A stretch of 64,000 nucleotides of DNA from Warburgia ugandensis (lineage: Eukaryota; Streptophyta; Magnoliopsida; Canellales; Canellaceae). Positions 48,523 to 60,067 of the stretch are shown one piece after another. Under the pieces are notes generated by a model that was not told where the DNA came from, ran no database searches, and was given only the letters and a program-made list of their open reading frames with translations. Numbering within the stretch: the first letter of the stretch is position 1; every line of letters starts with the position of its first letter. Made by a program: the position numbers and the translations under genes. The stretch is from assembly GCA_035236585.1 (NCBI GenBank), contig CP141128.1, forward strand, positions 30,300,684 to 30,364,683. The letters run 5' to 3'.

Positions 48523-50679
48523 AAACCTTGGAGCATGCCAGTGCAACAACACCCGCCCTCATCATTTATTTACTATCATAACACGTATAGCCTTAAAATA
48601 ATACATTCACAAATCGATTGCATTTGATTTGAAATCTATATTTTTCAATACCTGATTTCATTTCAAAAGCATGCATAACATTTAAAGCATTTTTTAATTT
48701 ATTTGATTTTTCAATAGTCAATATTAAAAAAATGCTAAGCTTTTCAAACATTTCAATTAGTTGTATTTCCAATATCTCATTTCTATAATGCAAACAATGA
48801 TAAAGGTACATTAAGGTAAAACTAACCACCATAACACTTAAATCCGCATACCTCTAATTTTGCAATCCAAAGTGGCTGAACTAAGTTGCACCAATTTCCA
48901 TCATCCACGAGCACTTTATCCATAATTTGTAATATATTCATAATGTATTACTAAAACTTATCATGTATACTAATCCATATTGTTGATTATTTTTCAATAT
49001 TTTATATCATCAGTTTCTAATTTTACATGTTTGATCACAATCCAACATTCAAACTTTAGTTTAGTTTGTCAATACAATATTATTGCCTTTATAATGATGT
49101 ACTTGATCGCAATCCAATGATCATATTTAATTTAATTTACATAACTAAGATGTATATAGGAAAAGTAACGACGACCTAAGAATAATTTTTTTTTAAAATC
49201 TTATCTAGTGGTCTAATTTAATATAGTCAATATATATGTATCTGATCATTTGACAATGATCCAACGATTTATAATGGTCAAATCATTGGCATAGCTCATG
49301 GATTATGAATTCAACACATTTCACCATTCAGTTTAAGTTTAGATGTTTGAATTTGTTTTTAGATCTCAGTTAACGGTCACTAATCAGTACCTTAATCCGC
49401 TGATTGTGTGATTAGATCAATGATCCATGCATTTGATATGTGGATGCCAATCAGATCCTAATTTGACAATTGATCTAACCACTAATACTTAATCTAATAC
49501 TCAGATCCAAGCTATTCTTGCTTGGATCTAGTTTTTATTTTAAAATTTTATAAGAAATCTTACCAATGAACCTTGGATCTCATATTCATCCAAATTAAAT
49601 CATGATGAAAATCAAAGAATTTGCACAATATTTTACCTTTGATTGTTAAATTTCCTATTCAAGAGGTTGTTAGGGTTGTCTAATCATCATTGGATTGTTG
49701 TGATCATCCTTAATCTTGAGTGTGCATTGTTGTTAACTCTAGATCACTATTGTATGTTCTTTGATTAAAAATTTTAACTACTAGGTTTTACTAAAATTGG
49801 AATAATAAGAAATATGGCCAGTTCTAATCTCTAAGTTGGAACAGTATATGAGCCTATGTCTTATTGATCTTGATCATTCATTGTTGTCACTCTAATTCCA
49901 AAATTTTCCTTCTCCGATTGGTAAATCGCTTTCTAGGTCTTACTCTATTGTTCACAAGGAGTTGATTGAATGTCTTAGATAATCCTATTGATTCATTGTT
50001 ATCTTTGGCAAACATAGAACCTACATGTGTCACTATTTCTTCCAATATTTACAATGAGAAATAGTCAAATCTTAGGAGAAACAAAAGGCTTTTGATCATT
50101 TTGATGAGTTGAATAAGATGATAAGATTAGATCATGACTCTGAGACATTTTTTTCTCTAATGAACCTAATCTCCACAAGACAGTTTTATTCTATTTCACC
50201 GGTGATTATGACAGTTTTCTCCTGGGTTTTTTAATGACAGAATCTTCTGCATGTTCCTTTTCTAACTCCCTTCCTTCCTCTCTTCCTTCCTCTCATTCCT
50301 TGATTTTGTCTTTTTCTCTCTTCCTTCTCTTCTTCTTACTCATTTCTTCTCCTCCTTTGGTCAACCATTACAATCAGCTATCATTTCTTTTAAAAGGGGG
50401 TATTGCTATAAAAATAGCCCCCTCATTTGATGTCATGATATATTTTATTTTTAGTTTGTTATAATATTTTTTAATTTATATTATTCTATTTACTTTAGGA
50501 TTAATGGTAGTGTATGAGGATTTGTAATTGAGTCTAATCATTTTAGTTATAGATTTTACAAGTGGGGCTTGTTAAGTGAATTTACAAAAATGCCCTTCAT
50601 TAGAGAAACTTAAACTTTTTCATTTGAAATCTAGCCTTAGCATTCTTAATGTTGTTAGGAAGCTTTTCCCATGTATCAT
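48523..50679 (-). mobile_element. Family C LTR, copy 2, truncated and split
   Basis: The reverse complement aligns with about 5345-7531 of family C copy 1, including the Ser/Leu-rich frame at 50234-50464 that corresponds to 5608-5820. The side facing family B lacks the last 1.2 kb of the LTR. On the other side it is cut by element F at 50680, with the phrase 'cccatgtatcat' just before the insertion; the first roughly 135 bp of the LTR should lie beyond F, outside the window. No coding function seen; 48593-48832 (minus) has no domain. Confidence 0.78.
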
Positions 50680-51396
50680 TGTAATAACCCAAACAATTAA
50701 TAATTTCATAATAATAATAGGAGGGGTAAAATTGTAAATATACATGGGCCTATAGGGCGTGGGACCTACAATGAGGCTATAAAAGCCTGCCCCGTCTCTT
50801 GTGCGGCCAAACCATTCACTTCTGATTCCGAGTTGGTGACGTAGGGTAGCGACGAGGAACTCCCCGAGCAGGCCCACGCAGTGGCGATCTAACCATGGTA
50901 GGCCACCCTCCATCATTTCCTGTGTTTTCCTATAGTTTCTGTTGTTTTTAACGCTGGAAAACGGTGTGGATTGCCATTTTCCGGTGAACAAGTAGGTAGT
51001 AGTGTTTTTGTTAAAGTAAACCAATGAAACAGCATCAGATCATGATCTGAATCGTCCATCATGGGCATTGTAACATGAAGAACAATCCCATGAATTTTCA
51101 TGGTGATCAGATGGCTAGATATGCCGAAAACTCATAAAATAGTAGATGGAAAAATTTAGGGACGTGACAAAAATCGTGTAAAAACACTAAATAATGGCAT
51201 AGATGGTTGAAAAGGAGCTTATAAATGTAATCTACGTCAAAAACTGAACGAAACGGTGCAAAAATCACACCATTTGGACACCTGTGCGTGGCCGGCGGCG
51301 ATTGGAGTCCGGCCATCTTCACCGGTGATGGCAATCCGCCGTGACACGTGTCATCCCCTGTCGCAAGCCACGTAGGCGCCACGCACACAGACGGCA
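50680..51396 (+). repeat. Element F 5' LTR remnant
   Basis: 717 bp aligning with 62648-63361 at roughly 93-95 percent by eye. Similarity stops after ACGGCA (51396) and pol-like sequence follows directly, marking a deletion junction inside the LTR. Antisense frames at 50620-51409 are not genes. Confidence 0.85.
50778..50785 (+). promoter_or_regulatory. Probable TATA box, element F 5' LTR
   Basis: TATAAAAG about 100 bp inside the LTR, conserved in the 3' LTR at 62746-62753. Such a short distance implies a very short U3. Confidence 0.6.
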
Positions 51397-51846
51397 AATC
51401 AGATGTCATGTACCTGATCGACCAGTGGTTGTAGTCCAGGGTAGGAGGAGTGTTAGTGGCCCTTGTGTTATCTCGGCCATCAGAGAAGCTCGATGTTACG
51501 CTCGAGGTTGTCGAGTGTTTTTGGCCTGCGTCACGACGACTGACTTTGAGCAGCCACGGATTGAGGAGATCGATGTGGTGCGAGATTTTGCCGATGTGTT
51601 TCCAGACGAGCTGCCAAGACTACCCCCATGCAGGGAGATTGATTTCACTATAGATTTAGTGCCAGGTACAGCACTTACTTCTAAGACGCCCCACAGGATG
51701 GCCCTTGCAGAGTTGAGAGAGCTCCAGGTACAGTTGCAGGAGCTTCTAAATAAGGGTTTTATCAGACCGAGTGGGTCTCCTTGGGGAGACCAGTCCTCTT
51801 CGTTAAAAGGAAGGATGGATCTTTGAGGCTATGCATAGACTACCGG
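51397..51846 (+). pseudogene. Element F pol, left fragment (upstream of and into RT)
   Basis: The frame 51341-51826 enters pol just after the deletion junction. It contains VVRDFADVFPDELPRLPP, then IDLVPGTALTSK, then HRMALAELRELQ and GFIRPSGSPWG, which are the linker and first conserved parts of plant Ty3/gypsy RT. After SPWG (about 51785) a single-base loss shifts the frame and the 51341 frame ends at 51826. The shifted frame continues with RT motifs to DYR at 51846, where element E is inserted. The continuation of the same gene starts at 60068. The gene is thus broken by a deletion, a frameshift and an 8.2-kb insertion. Confidence 0.9.
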
Positions 51847-52237
51847 TGTGACGACCTGGGTTTTCTCATGCATTTTTAAATGCAATATCTAATTTCCTAA
51901 GGTGGGATGCATCCCTATTTGAAAACCATTTTATAAGAACCATGCAATGCAGCAGAAAACCTTTAGTTTTAAACTCATTTTTGAAAACCCCGAGTGTCAT
52001 TTGCCTTCAAAACAACCAAAGTGGATTTTGTAAAACTTCAGAAATCATAAATGTTTTTTCCCAGGTCTTTATAGTCACAACACACAGCCCAACTGTAAAT
52101 AAATACATGTCCAAAGGGTAGAGAGTTTACTCACATGTATAGTTGTCTCCTTTGTTTATGCACTTGCTCATAGCACTAATATCTCCTGAGACATCTTCTA
52201 TTAGTAGAACTATTCTGAAAAATGTTAAGGATAGGGT

Positions 52238-52254
52238 GAGTATATACTATACTC
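52238..52254 (-). other. Stem-loop in element E left LTR
   Basis: GAGTATATACTATACTC folds as a 7-bp perfect stem with a 3-base loop. On the element's strand it is preceded by ACT, giving ACTGAG...CTCA, and lies about 390 bp before the LTR end. It holds the place of the CTGAG...CTCAG stem-loop of families A-D. Confidence 0.7.
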
Positions 52255-54020
52255 AGTAGCAGTCTATCACTACTAGTTTTGCAATGCTTGCTATGTTTAA
52301 AATCATGTACTCATAAAAACATATGCATGTTCAAATAATCATGTTCAATATTGATATTAAAAACCACTGTCAAACCAGAATACTGACGACTTAAAAAAAT
52401 ATCATAATCCAAGTCGAAAGTGTCATATATCATAAACATAAAGATATGCATCAAATGCTCAACTGAATCCAACTCATGGATATCTGGTATGGTACGGTCG
52501 ACCAACCTTATATCATGCCATATGCAATGCACATAAGTGTACGAAATCATAGGGTCCCACTATGCTCACGACCTCACTGCCGTGTGGTCCCCGGGTACCT
52601 AGGGACACAGGATTATATACCTCCACGGGGCCTATGACACTTCGACCCAGTGCCGTGACACCAGTGGTAGCCCCCTGTACCACATGCAGTCGAAGTAGGG
52701 ACATGCCCTTTTTGGGTGTGGTACCCATCCACCTAATAGTGGTAGAGGCTGGGTGGCCAACCCAAACCCCTCCACATAGCACCCACGAGCTTACTATCCC
52801 AAATCATGTAAGATCAAATAAGCCAAAAACCTCTTTTCAAAACTTGTCCTCTTTGGGTCCCTCACACTGCCTGGCCCTTAGCACTCCAGTGTCTTTTGGC
52901 AACCCTCAAGGACATGTAATTTTTGCAAGAACTTAATGCTCATAAATCATGCAATGTATGCAATAGTTTGCAAAACACATCTACGCATAATGTATAAGCA
53001 ATTATTTACCAAACACGTCTATGCACAAAGCATTTATCACATGCATGCTAACCAAGTCATATACTTAAAACATGTATTCTCAAAACAATAATAGTTCTTT
53101 TAAAAGAATCTAGTAGTGATAGAGCACCTACCTGGCTAGGTCGCGCTAACCCCTTTGTCCTCGTACAGTCCTGAACATGGTTTGGGGAATCAAGGTTAGT
53201 TTGGCCTATCTTTTATGGGTTTTAGAGTGGTTGGTCTTATTAATTAGGCATTGGGGGTTCATCCCTATGCTTATGGGTGTCCTAAGGTCCTAATTGGGCT
53301 TTGGTATCCTCAGTTTTCCAAAGGTCTAGCGGCCAAGCGCCACCATCGTATTCTAAGGTTCATGCTTACCTTTTATTGGGCCTTGATCATGGATTTTAGA
53401 GTTTGTGTGTGTCCGCGTCGTCGACACGGACACAACGCCTTTTACGGTACCTCAATCGGAGCTCTAGATCTCATGTTATAAGCATTTTAGTGTCACACGT
53501 ACGTAATGGCCTTAATAGTGAAAAGGCGGAATGCTAGCGTACTGCGTGTCAACAGCATGCGCTTGCCTTTTCTTAAGGAACGAAAAATTCCGAACTACTA
53601 GCGCACTGCGCGTCTGTGGCATGCACCTCAGTGAGCGCATCTACAGACCCGCTAAACTTTCTGCCCGGTTTTTCATTTTGCGGGCGCGTCCACGAATGTG
53701 CCCGTTTGCGGTAAGGAGCATTTCACTTGTTTGGGGAACTGGGGCATCCTCAGGACACCCTGGTTCGACCCTGTCGAACTAGTGCGGCCCAGGGAACTTC
53801 CCTGGGTCCTTGGTGACTCTCCAGGGCTCTATTTTGCATGATTTTTCATGCAAAAACTTAGGGAAAATGATCCTAGGACTACTACGAAGATTGGTTTTGA
53901 GGGATCTTGGGCATACCTGGCTTGTTGCAGGGTTTTTCTCCTTGTTTCTCCTCTAGGTTGTTCCTCCAAAACAGGTTTTCTTCAAGCTTTTGAGCTGCCA
54001 TTAAAGGCGCCCAAGAGCTC

Positions 54021-54028
54021 TATTTATA
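54021..54028 (-). promoter_or_regulatory. Probable TATA box, element E left LTR
   Basis: TATAAATA on the minus strand within the palindrome AGCTCTATTTATAGAGCT, about 430 bp inside the LTR. The other LTR has the same box at 59637-59644. Confidence 0.55.
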
Positions 54029-54456
54029 GAGCTATAAGAGGGTTCTGGAGGGGGCTCTCACCGCCCTTGAATGGCGATGGAGAAACCTCCAGAATGGTGG
54101 TGATTTCTCCTCGAATCACCGCCGTTCTAGAACCCTCTAGGAGGTTAAAGATGAAGGGTGCCCGTATCAAAACGGGCCCCTGTGTTTGCCAGGCTAAATC
54201 CGTTTTTTAATAAAAATTATATTTTTGCCTCTGAACTTTAAAGGGCCATAACTTGCTCATTTTAACTCTGTTTTGGGTGATTTTGGTCTTGTTGGATTCC
54301 TTTTTCTGAGACGCACCTAATGGTATCATTTTTAGGACCAAATTTCTGGGTTCAGTCAAGGTGAATAGTGAAATGACCAAAATGTCCTTATCTTCAAAAA
54401 CGGAACTTTTCATTGCTAACTTGGGATTTTAATATTACAAAATTGGAGTCATTACA

Positions 54457-54492
54457 TTATTACCCCCTTAAAAGAATTTCATCCTCGAAATT
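54457..54492 (-). promoter_or_regulatory. Polypurine tract region, element E
   Basis: On the minus strand AATTTCGAGGATGAAATTC is followed by TTTTAAGGGGGTAATAA and the LTR start TGTAATGAC. This is the usual arrangement before the 3' LTR of plant Ty3/gypsy elements. Confidence 0.8.
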
Positions 54493-57441
54493 CCATAAAT
54501 TATCATCTTCCTGGTATTTGTCTCTTAGATAACTTCTTGGTGAATGCATTCTCTCCCTTGGGAATCAAATCTAGGCTCATCCTCAACTTATCATTCCTAT
54601 TGTTCCTCCTACAATAAGGGCCGCTTTTGGTGTGTACTCTGATGCATACTCTGATATGTGCCAGTTTAACAATACCGATTTCTAGTGGTACTTCATCTAT
54701 CTCGAAATCCTTAGATGCCCATACTTTTCTCATCGTGTATAGGATAGTCTCCTCGTAGGATCATGCTTCTATATTCATGTATAAATTACTCCATACTTCT
54801 TTGAGATCGTATGATCTTATTTCTCCTATTTTATTTTGAATATCATAGGATAATCCCTTTCATCTAGTGATCTCTTTCGTTATCCACAAGTTGATTCATC
54901 ATCATGGGTCAAATGTTCTTGTCCAGAGGCCTATCTCACTATTCACATCAATTTGTCATTAGGATTTTCAATAATGTTCCCATTTATGCAAAGCAAAAAG
55001 CCTCTTATTCATATCCGAGTACCCTTGCTAGGTCATGGTTGAATCCTTTGTCATCATCCTTTTTATCCTTTCTTTGCTTGATGGTTTTCTTCGTTACCTT
55101 CTAGTTCAAAAGTTCTATACTCAATCCAGCAGGGTTAGTCCTTAAGAAATTCCTTTAATTGATTTTTCGTACTCGGTATATGCTCATAACAACTAACTAT
55201 TTGTCTAAAGGCAACGTAACATTAAATCTTCACCTTATAGTGTGCTAGCCATCTCACCTTTTCTCCTTCCATCCCTTATGTCAATATATTGTTTAATCTT
55301 TTATCAAGGCTTTATCGTCAACCATGCAGTCTGTATTGTCAGGAGGCATCTTCATGAATAGTGATTTCCTTAATTCCTCAAAATTTATCCTTCAAGTGCC
55401 TCCTCATAATTAGCTTATAATAGCAGTTCTTGTTCAATAGCTACTACATCAAGTTATGCTGAAGCTGTTAAATCATCAAATTTGAAAAACACTTAGGTAA
55501 GCATGGAACATTTTCGTAGACATATAGAAAGACTTTATTTGATTACCTATTGATCTCTTTTCAGATATATCTTTGTCAGAAGCTCAAGGGTCTCTAAAGT
55601 GATCAATACTTATTTGCCTTCCTTTTCAATCCAAGTCAGCAACATTTTTCAGACTCAAAGTAATTTCTTTACCTTGTCATGGTAGCCATTTTAAAAAATG
55701 TTTCCCATTGGTTTAGATCACTTCTTATTTTTGCTCCTATCTCAGTTCCAACTGTTCTCATCAACTAACCTCATACCCTCAATTGACTTATTTTAACAAG
55801 TACTTTTCTTTTCAAGGAAAACTCAAGTCTAAAGACTTACAACATCCCTCTGAGTATAAAACTTCGACTACTAACATATTTGATCAAATAGGGTGGGATA
55901 CCTTTAGTCAATAGTGCTCTAAAGGTAATGGCTAAATAATGGTCTTAAGATTCTTGGTCTTCCAATCTATAATAGTAAGACCTCAATTTGATCCTTGATG
56001 GTACCTTATTGCTAAATGGACAAGTTACTGTCCCAGCTTAATTCCTTTATTCACTCAAGTAGTGGCAAGGTAGGATATCACCAAAATTTTCTTTTTATGG
56101 ACTATATCCATTGGTGTTTCTTATAAGCTAATGGATCTGATAAGAATTGATATCAAACCATTTGTAGAAGTTTAACTTCTAGTTGGTCGCCATTCTTCTT
56201 TGAAAATTTCTTGTCACATAATCTCCTGAAATTCGATACTTTACTCGAAGTCTTAAATCCCATATGCTTTCTTTCTATTATACGTATTTACAATAACATC
56301 ATTTCCAACTCAACTATTATTATTCCTTTGAAGTTGATTGGTTATCTTCTCACTTGATTCAAGATGAAAGATTTGTATAAAGTCATGATTTCCTTCTTTT
56401 GAATATTCAATATTCATCGAATACTTATAGTTGCATCTCTATCTCTTTCTCTCTTTTCTTTAACATCCTAATTTGATCTACCTAGATCATTGTCTCCATA
56501 TGCTTTGTTGCATATAATTGATACTTCATCATAAACTGAATGTTTCTCAGAAATTCTAAACCGTCTTAAGATCATTGAAATCCTCAATTGCCTATACAAT
56601 GTCTTAATAATGGTATTGATGTTTCGATCATGCTATACTTTTCTTACAAGTTCATGTTAGGATCAATTTATTATCATAGATCTATCATCCCCAATATTAT
56701 CATAAAAAATCTTTTGATAACTCGGTCGAATTCATTTCCTTATCATATTCGTGTTATGTTCCTCTTATTCACATAATCTATCACTTGTATACCTCTTCTG
56801 ATTTGCTCCATAATTCTTAGGTAATTATTTTTCAATAGAATTTTACTCTCCTGAATAGTATTCAAAATTGAGCTAAGTCCTTCAAGATCCATACCTTTGT
56901 GACCTAGTTCGAGTCACTGTTATTTCCTAATATCATCTTGCATTCTCATCCCTCTTAGATTATCATCAAAATCATCTCAACATATGTCTTTTAAATCCCT
57001 TATCATACTCATATCATATCCCTTGTGATAGTGTACTCATATTCTAATATTCTTTATGATGGAAAGATAGCCACCTAGGTTCTTCAATTTTCTCACCTTT
57101 GATGAGATTACTTTATTGCAGGTCAACACTATCTACTAACAAGTCCATTAATCATCTTCATTCATTCATTCTCATCATAATATGATCCTTATATGAGATT
57201 CATCTTTACAACAATTCTTATTTCCTATGATTCTGATAGGATTCAAGCAATCCAATATCTAAGTATTTGCTAGGATTATCTCCTTTTTCACCTATGTGTT
57301 TATGGTGAAATGCCTTGAGCATTAATATTGTAATCTTCAAATAGAAGTAGTCATTTCTACTACTTCAATTTTTTCTTCTTCTGAATTCCCTCGATTGTCT
57401 ATGACCCTTGGACATGCTGGATTAGCTCTGAAAGGATAAAA
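54493..57441 (-). other. Element E internal region, apparently non-coding
   Basis: About 2.95 kb, AT-rich, frequent stops on both strands; the longest frames (54503-54733 minus, 54904-55104 plus, 56588-56776 plus) are under 80 codons and have no recognised motif. No capsid, zinc knuckle, protease, RT or integrase motif is visible. Confidence 0.65.
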
Positions 57442-57458
57442 CCTGGGCTCTGATACCA
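57442..57458 (-). promoter_or_regulatory. Primer-binding site, element E
   Basis: The minus strand reads TGGTATCAGAGCCCAGG, complementary to the 3' end of initiator-methionine tRNA, two bases from the LTR edge at 57461. Confidence 0.9.
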
Positions 57459-57851
57459 ACTATGACGACCCGGGTTTTCTCATACATTTTTAAATGTAAT
57501 ATCTAATTTCCTAAGGTGGGATGCATCCTTATTTGAAAACCATTTTATAAGAACCATGCAATGCAGCAGAAAACCATTACTTTTAAACTCAATTTTGAAA
57601 ACCCCGAGTGTCATTTGCCTTAAAAACAACCAAAGTGGTTTTTGAAAAACTTCAGAAATCAGAAATGTTTTTCCCCAGGTCTTTTCAGTCATAACACACA
57701 GCCCAACTGTAAATAAATACATGTCCAAAGGGTAGAGAGTTTACTCACATGTATAGTTGTCTCCTTTGTTTATGCACTTGCTCATAGCACTAATATCTCC
57801 TGAGACATCTTCTATTAGTAGAACTATTCTGAAAAATGTTAAGGATAGGGT

Positions 57852-57868
57852 GAGTATATACTATACTC
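57852..57868 (-). other. Stem-loop in element E right LTR
   Basis: Identical to the stem-loop at 52238-52254; it lies inside the low-divergence tract. Confidence 0.7.
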
Positions 57869-59636
57869 AGTAGCAGTCTATCACTACTAGTTTTGCAATG
57901 CTTGCTATGTTTAAAATCATGTACTCATAAAAACATATGCATGTTCAAATAATCATGTTCAATATTGATATTAAAAACCACTGTCAAACCAGAATACTGA
58001 CGACTTAAAAAAATATCATAATCCAAGTCGAAAGTGTCATATATCATAAACATAAAGATATGCATCAAATGCTCAACTGAATCCAACTCATGGATATCTG
58101 GTATGGTACGGTCGACCAACCTTATATCATGCCATATGCAATGCACATAAGTGTACGAAACCATAGGGTCCCACTATGCTCACGACCTCACTGCCGTGTG
58201 GTCCCCGGGTACCTAGGGACACAGGATTATATACCTCCACGGGGCCTATGACACTTCGACCCAGTGCCGTGACACCAGTGGTAGCCCCCTGTACCACATG
58301 CAGTCGAAGTAGGGACATGCCCTTTTTGGGTGTGGTACCCATCCACCTAATAGTGGTAGAGGCTGGGTGGCCAACCCAAACCCCTCCACATAGCACCCAC
58401 GAGCTTACTATCTCAAATCATGTAAGATCAAATAAGCCAAAAACCTCTTTTCAAAACTTGTCCTCTTTGGGTCCCTCACACTGCCTGGCCCTTAGCACTC
58501 CAGTGTCTTTTGGCAACCCTCAAGGACATGTAATTTTTGCAAGAACTTAATGCTCATAAATCATGCAATGTATGCAATAGTTTGCAAAACACATCTACGC
58601 ATAATGTATAAGCAATTATTTACCAAACACGTCTATGCACAAAGCATTTATCACATGCATGCTAACTAAGTCATATACTTAAAACATGTATTCTCAAAAC
58701 AATAATAGTTCTTTTAAAAGAATCTAGTAGCGATAGAGCACCTACCTGGCTAGGTCGCGCTAACCCCTTTGTCCTCGTACAGTCCTGAACATGGTTTGGG
58801 GAATCAAGGTTAGTTTGGCCTATCTTTTATGGGTTTTAGAGTGGTTGGTCTTATTAATTAGGCATTAGGGGTCCATCCCTATGCCTATGGGTGTCCTAAG
58901 GTCCTAATTGGACCTTGGTATCCTCAGTTTTCCAAAGGTCTAGCGGCCACACGCCACCATCCTATTCGAAGGTTCATGCTCACCTTTGATTGGGCCTTGA
59001 TCAGGGGTTTTATAGTTTGAGTATGTCTGCGTCGTCGACACTGACACAACACCTTTTGCGGCTGCTCAATCGGAGCTCTAGATCTCAAGTTATAAGCGTT
59101 TTAGTGTCACACGTATATAAGGGCCTTAAGAGTGAAAAGGCGGAATGCTAGCGTGCTGCACATCAACGGCATGCGCTCGTCTTTTCTTAAGGAGCGGAAA
59201 ATTCCGAACTGTTAGCACACTACGCGTCTGCAAACGCGCTAGACTTTTCACTCGATTTTTCATTTTGCGGGCGCGTCCGTTTGGTTCTCTTCGAACGCAG
59301 TCAACGTGTTTGTGCGGTAAGGAGCGTTTCACTCATTTAGGGGACCAGGGCATCCTCTGGACACCTTGGTTCGACTTTGTCGAACCAGTGCGGCCCAGGG
59401 AATGTCCCTGGGTCCTTGGTGACTCTCCAGGGCTCTATTTTGCATGATTTTTCATGCAAAAACTTAGGGAAAATGATCCTAGGACTACTGTGAAGACGAG
59501 TTTTGAGGGATCTTGGGCATACTTGGCTCGTTGCTGAGTTTTTCTCCTCGTTTCTCCTCTAGGTTGCTCCTCCAAAACGGGTTTTCTTCAAGCTTTTGGG
59601 CTGCCATTAGAGGCGCCCAAGAGGTCTATTTATAGA

Positions 59637-59644
59637 GCTATAAG
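59637..59644 (-). promoter_or_regulatory. Probable TATA box, element E right LTR
   Basis: TATAAATA on the minus strand at the place matching 54021-54028. This LTR is the 5' LTR, so it would hold the active promoter. Confidence 0.55.
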
Positions 59645-60067
59645 AGGGTTCTGGAGGGGGCTCTCATCGCCCTTAAATGGCGGTGGAGAAACCTCCAGAA
59701 TGGCGGTGATTTCTCCTCCAATCACCGCCGTTCTAGAACCCTCTTAGAGGTTGAAGATGAAGGGTGCCCATATCAAAACGGGCCCCTGTGTTTTGCAGGC
59801 TAAATCCCTTTTTTAATAAAAATTATATTTTTGCCCCTGAACTTTAAAGGGCCATAACTTGCTCATTTTAACTCTGTTTTGGGTGATTTTGGTCTTGTTG
59901 GATTCCTTTTTCTGAGACGCACCTAATGGTACCATTTTTAGGACCAAATTTCTGGGTTCAGTCAAGGTGAATAGTGAAATGACCAAAATGTGCTTATCTT
60001 CAAAAACGAAACCTTTCATTGCTAATTTGGGATTTTAATATTACAAAATTGGAGTCATTACAACCGG

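Larger units (their letters stand above)
51847..54456 (-). repeat. Element E left LTR (3' LTR of the element)
   Basis: On the minus strand it starts TGTAATGACTCC and ends CAGGTCGTCACA. It aligns end to end with 57461-60062. The plus-strand frame 52562-52936 and minus frames 52311-52782 recur with one residue change in the other LTR, only because this part of the LTR is nearly identical; no domain recognised. Confidence 0.93.
51847..60062 (-). mobile_element. Element E, non-coding LTR retrotransposon (LARD-like)
   Basis: An 8216-bp insertion in the RT gene of F, flanked by a perfect target duplication ACCGG (51842-51846 and 60063-60067). It has two LTRs of 2610 and 2602 bp. The primer-binding site (57442-57458, minus) and polypurine tract (54457-54492, minus) show it is on the minus strand. 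The 3.0-kb internal region contains no gag or pol motif I can find on either strand. Long LTRs with a non-coding interior fit the class called large retrotransposon derivatives, which rely on proteins from another element. Confidence 0.9.
57461..60062 (-). repeat. Element E right LTR (5' LTR of the element)
   Basis: 2602 bp aligning with 51847-54456. Its inner end reads TATGACGACC, where the other LTR has TGTGACGACC. Divergence from the left LTR is uneven: roughly 6-10 percent near both ends of the first half but about 0.3 percent from 57695 to 58860. Confidence 0.93.

Noticed and set aside
52177..52196. Short palindrome ATATCTC-CT-GAGACAT in element E as the equivalent of the A-D stem-loop
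   Set aside because: It has the arms in the reverse order; the hairpin at 52238-52254 fits the outer CTGAG...CTCA frame better.
52562..52936. 124-codon frame conserved almost unchanged at 58176-58550
   Set aside because: Conservation comes from the two E LTRs being nearly identical here, probably by gene conversion; the frame is antisense to the element and has no known domain.
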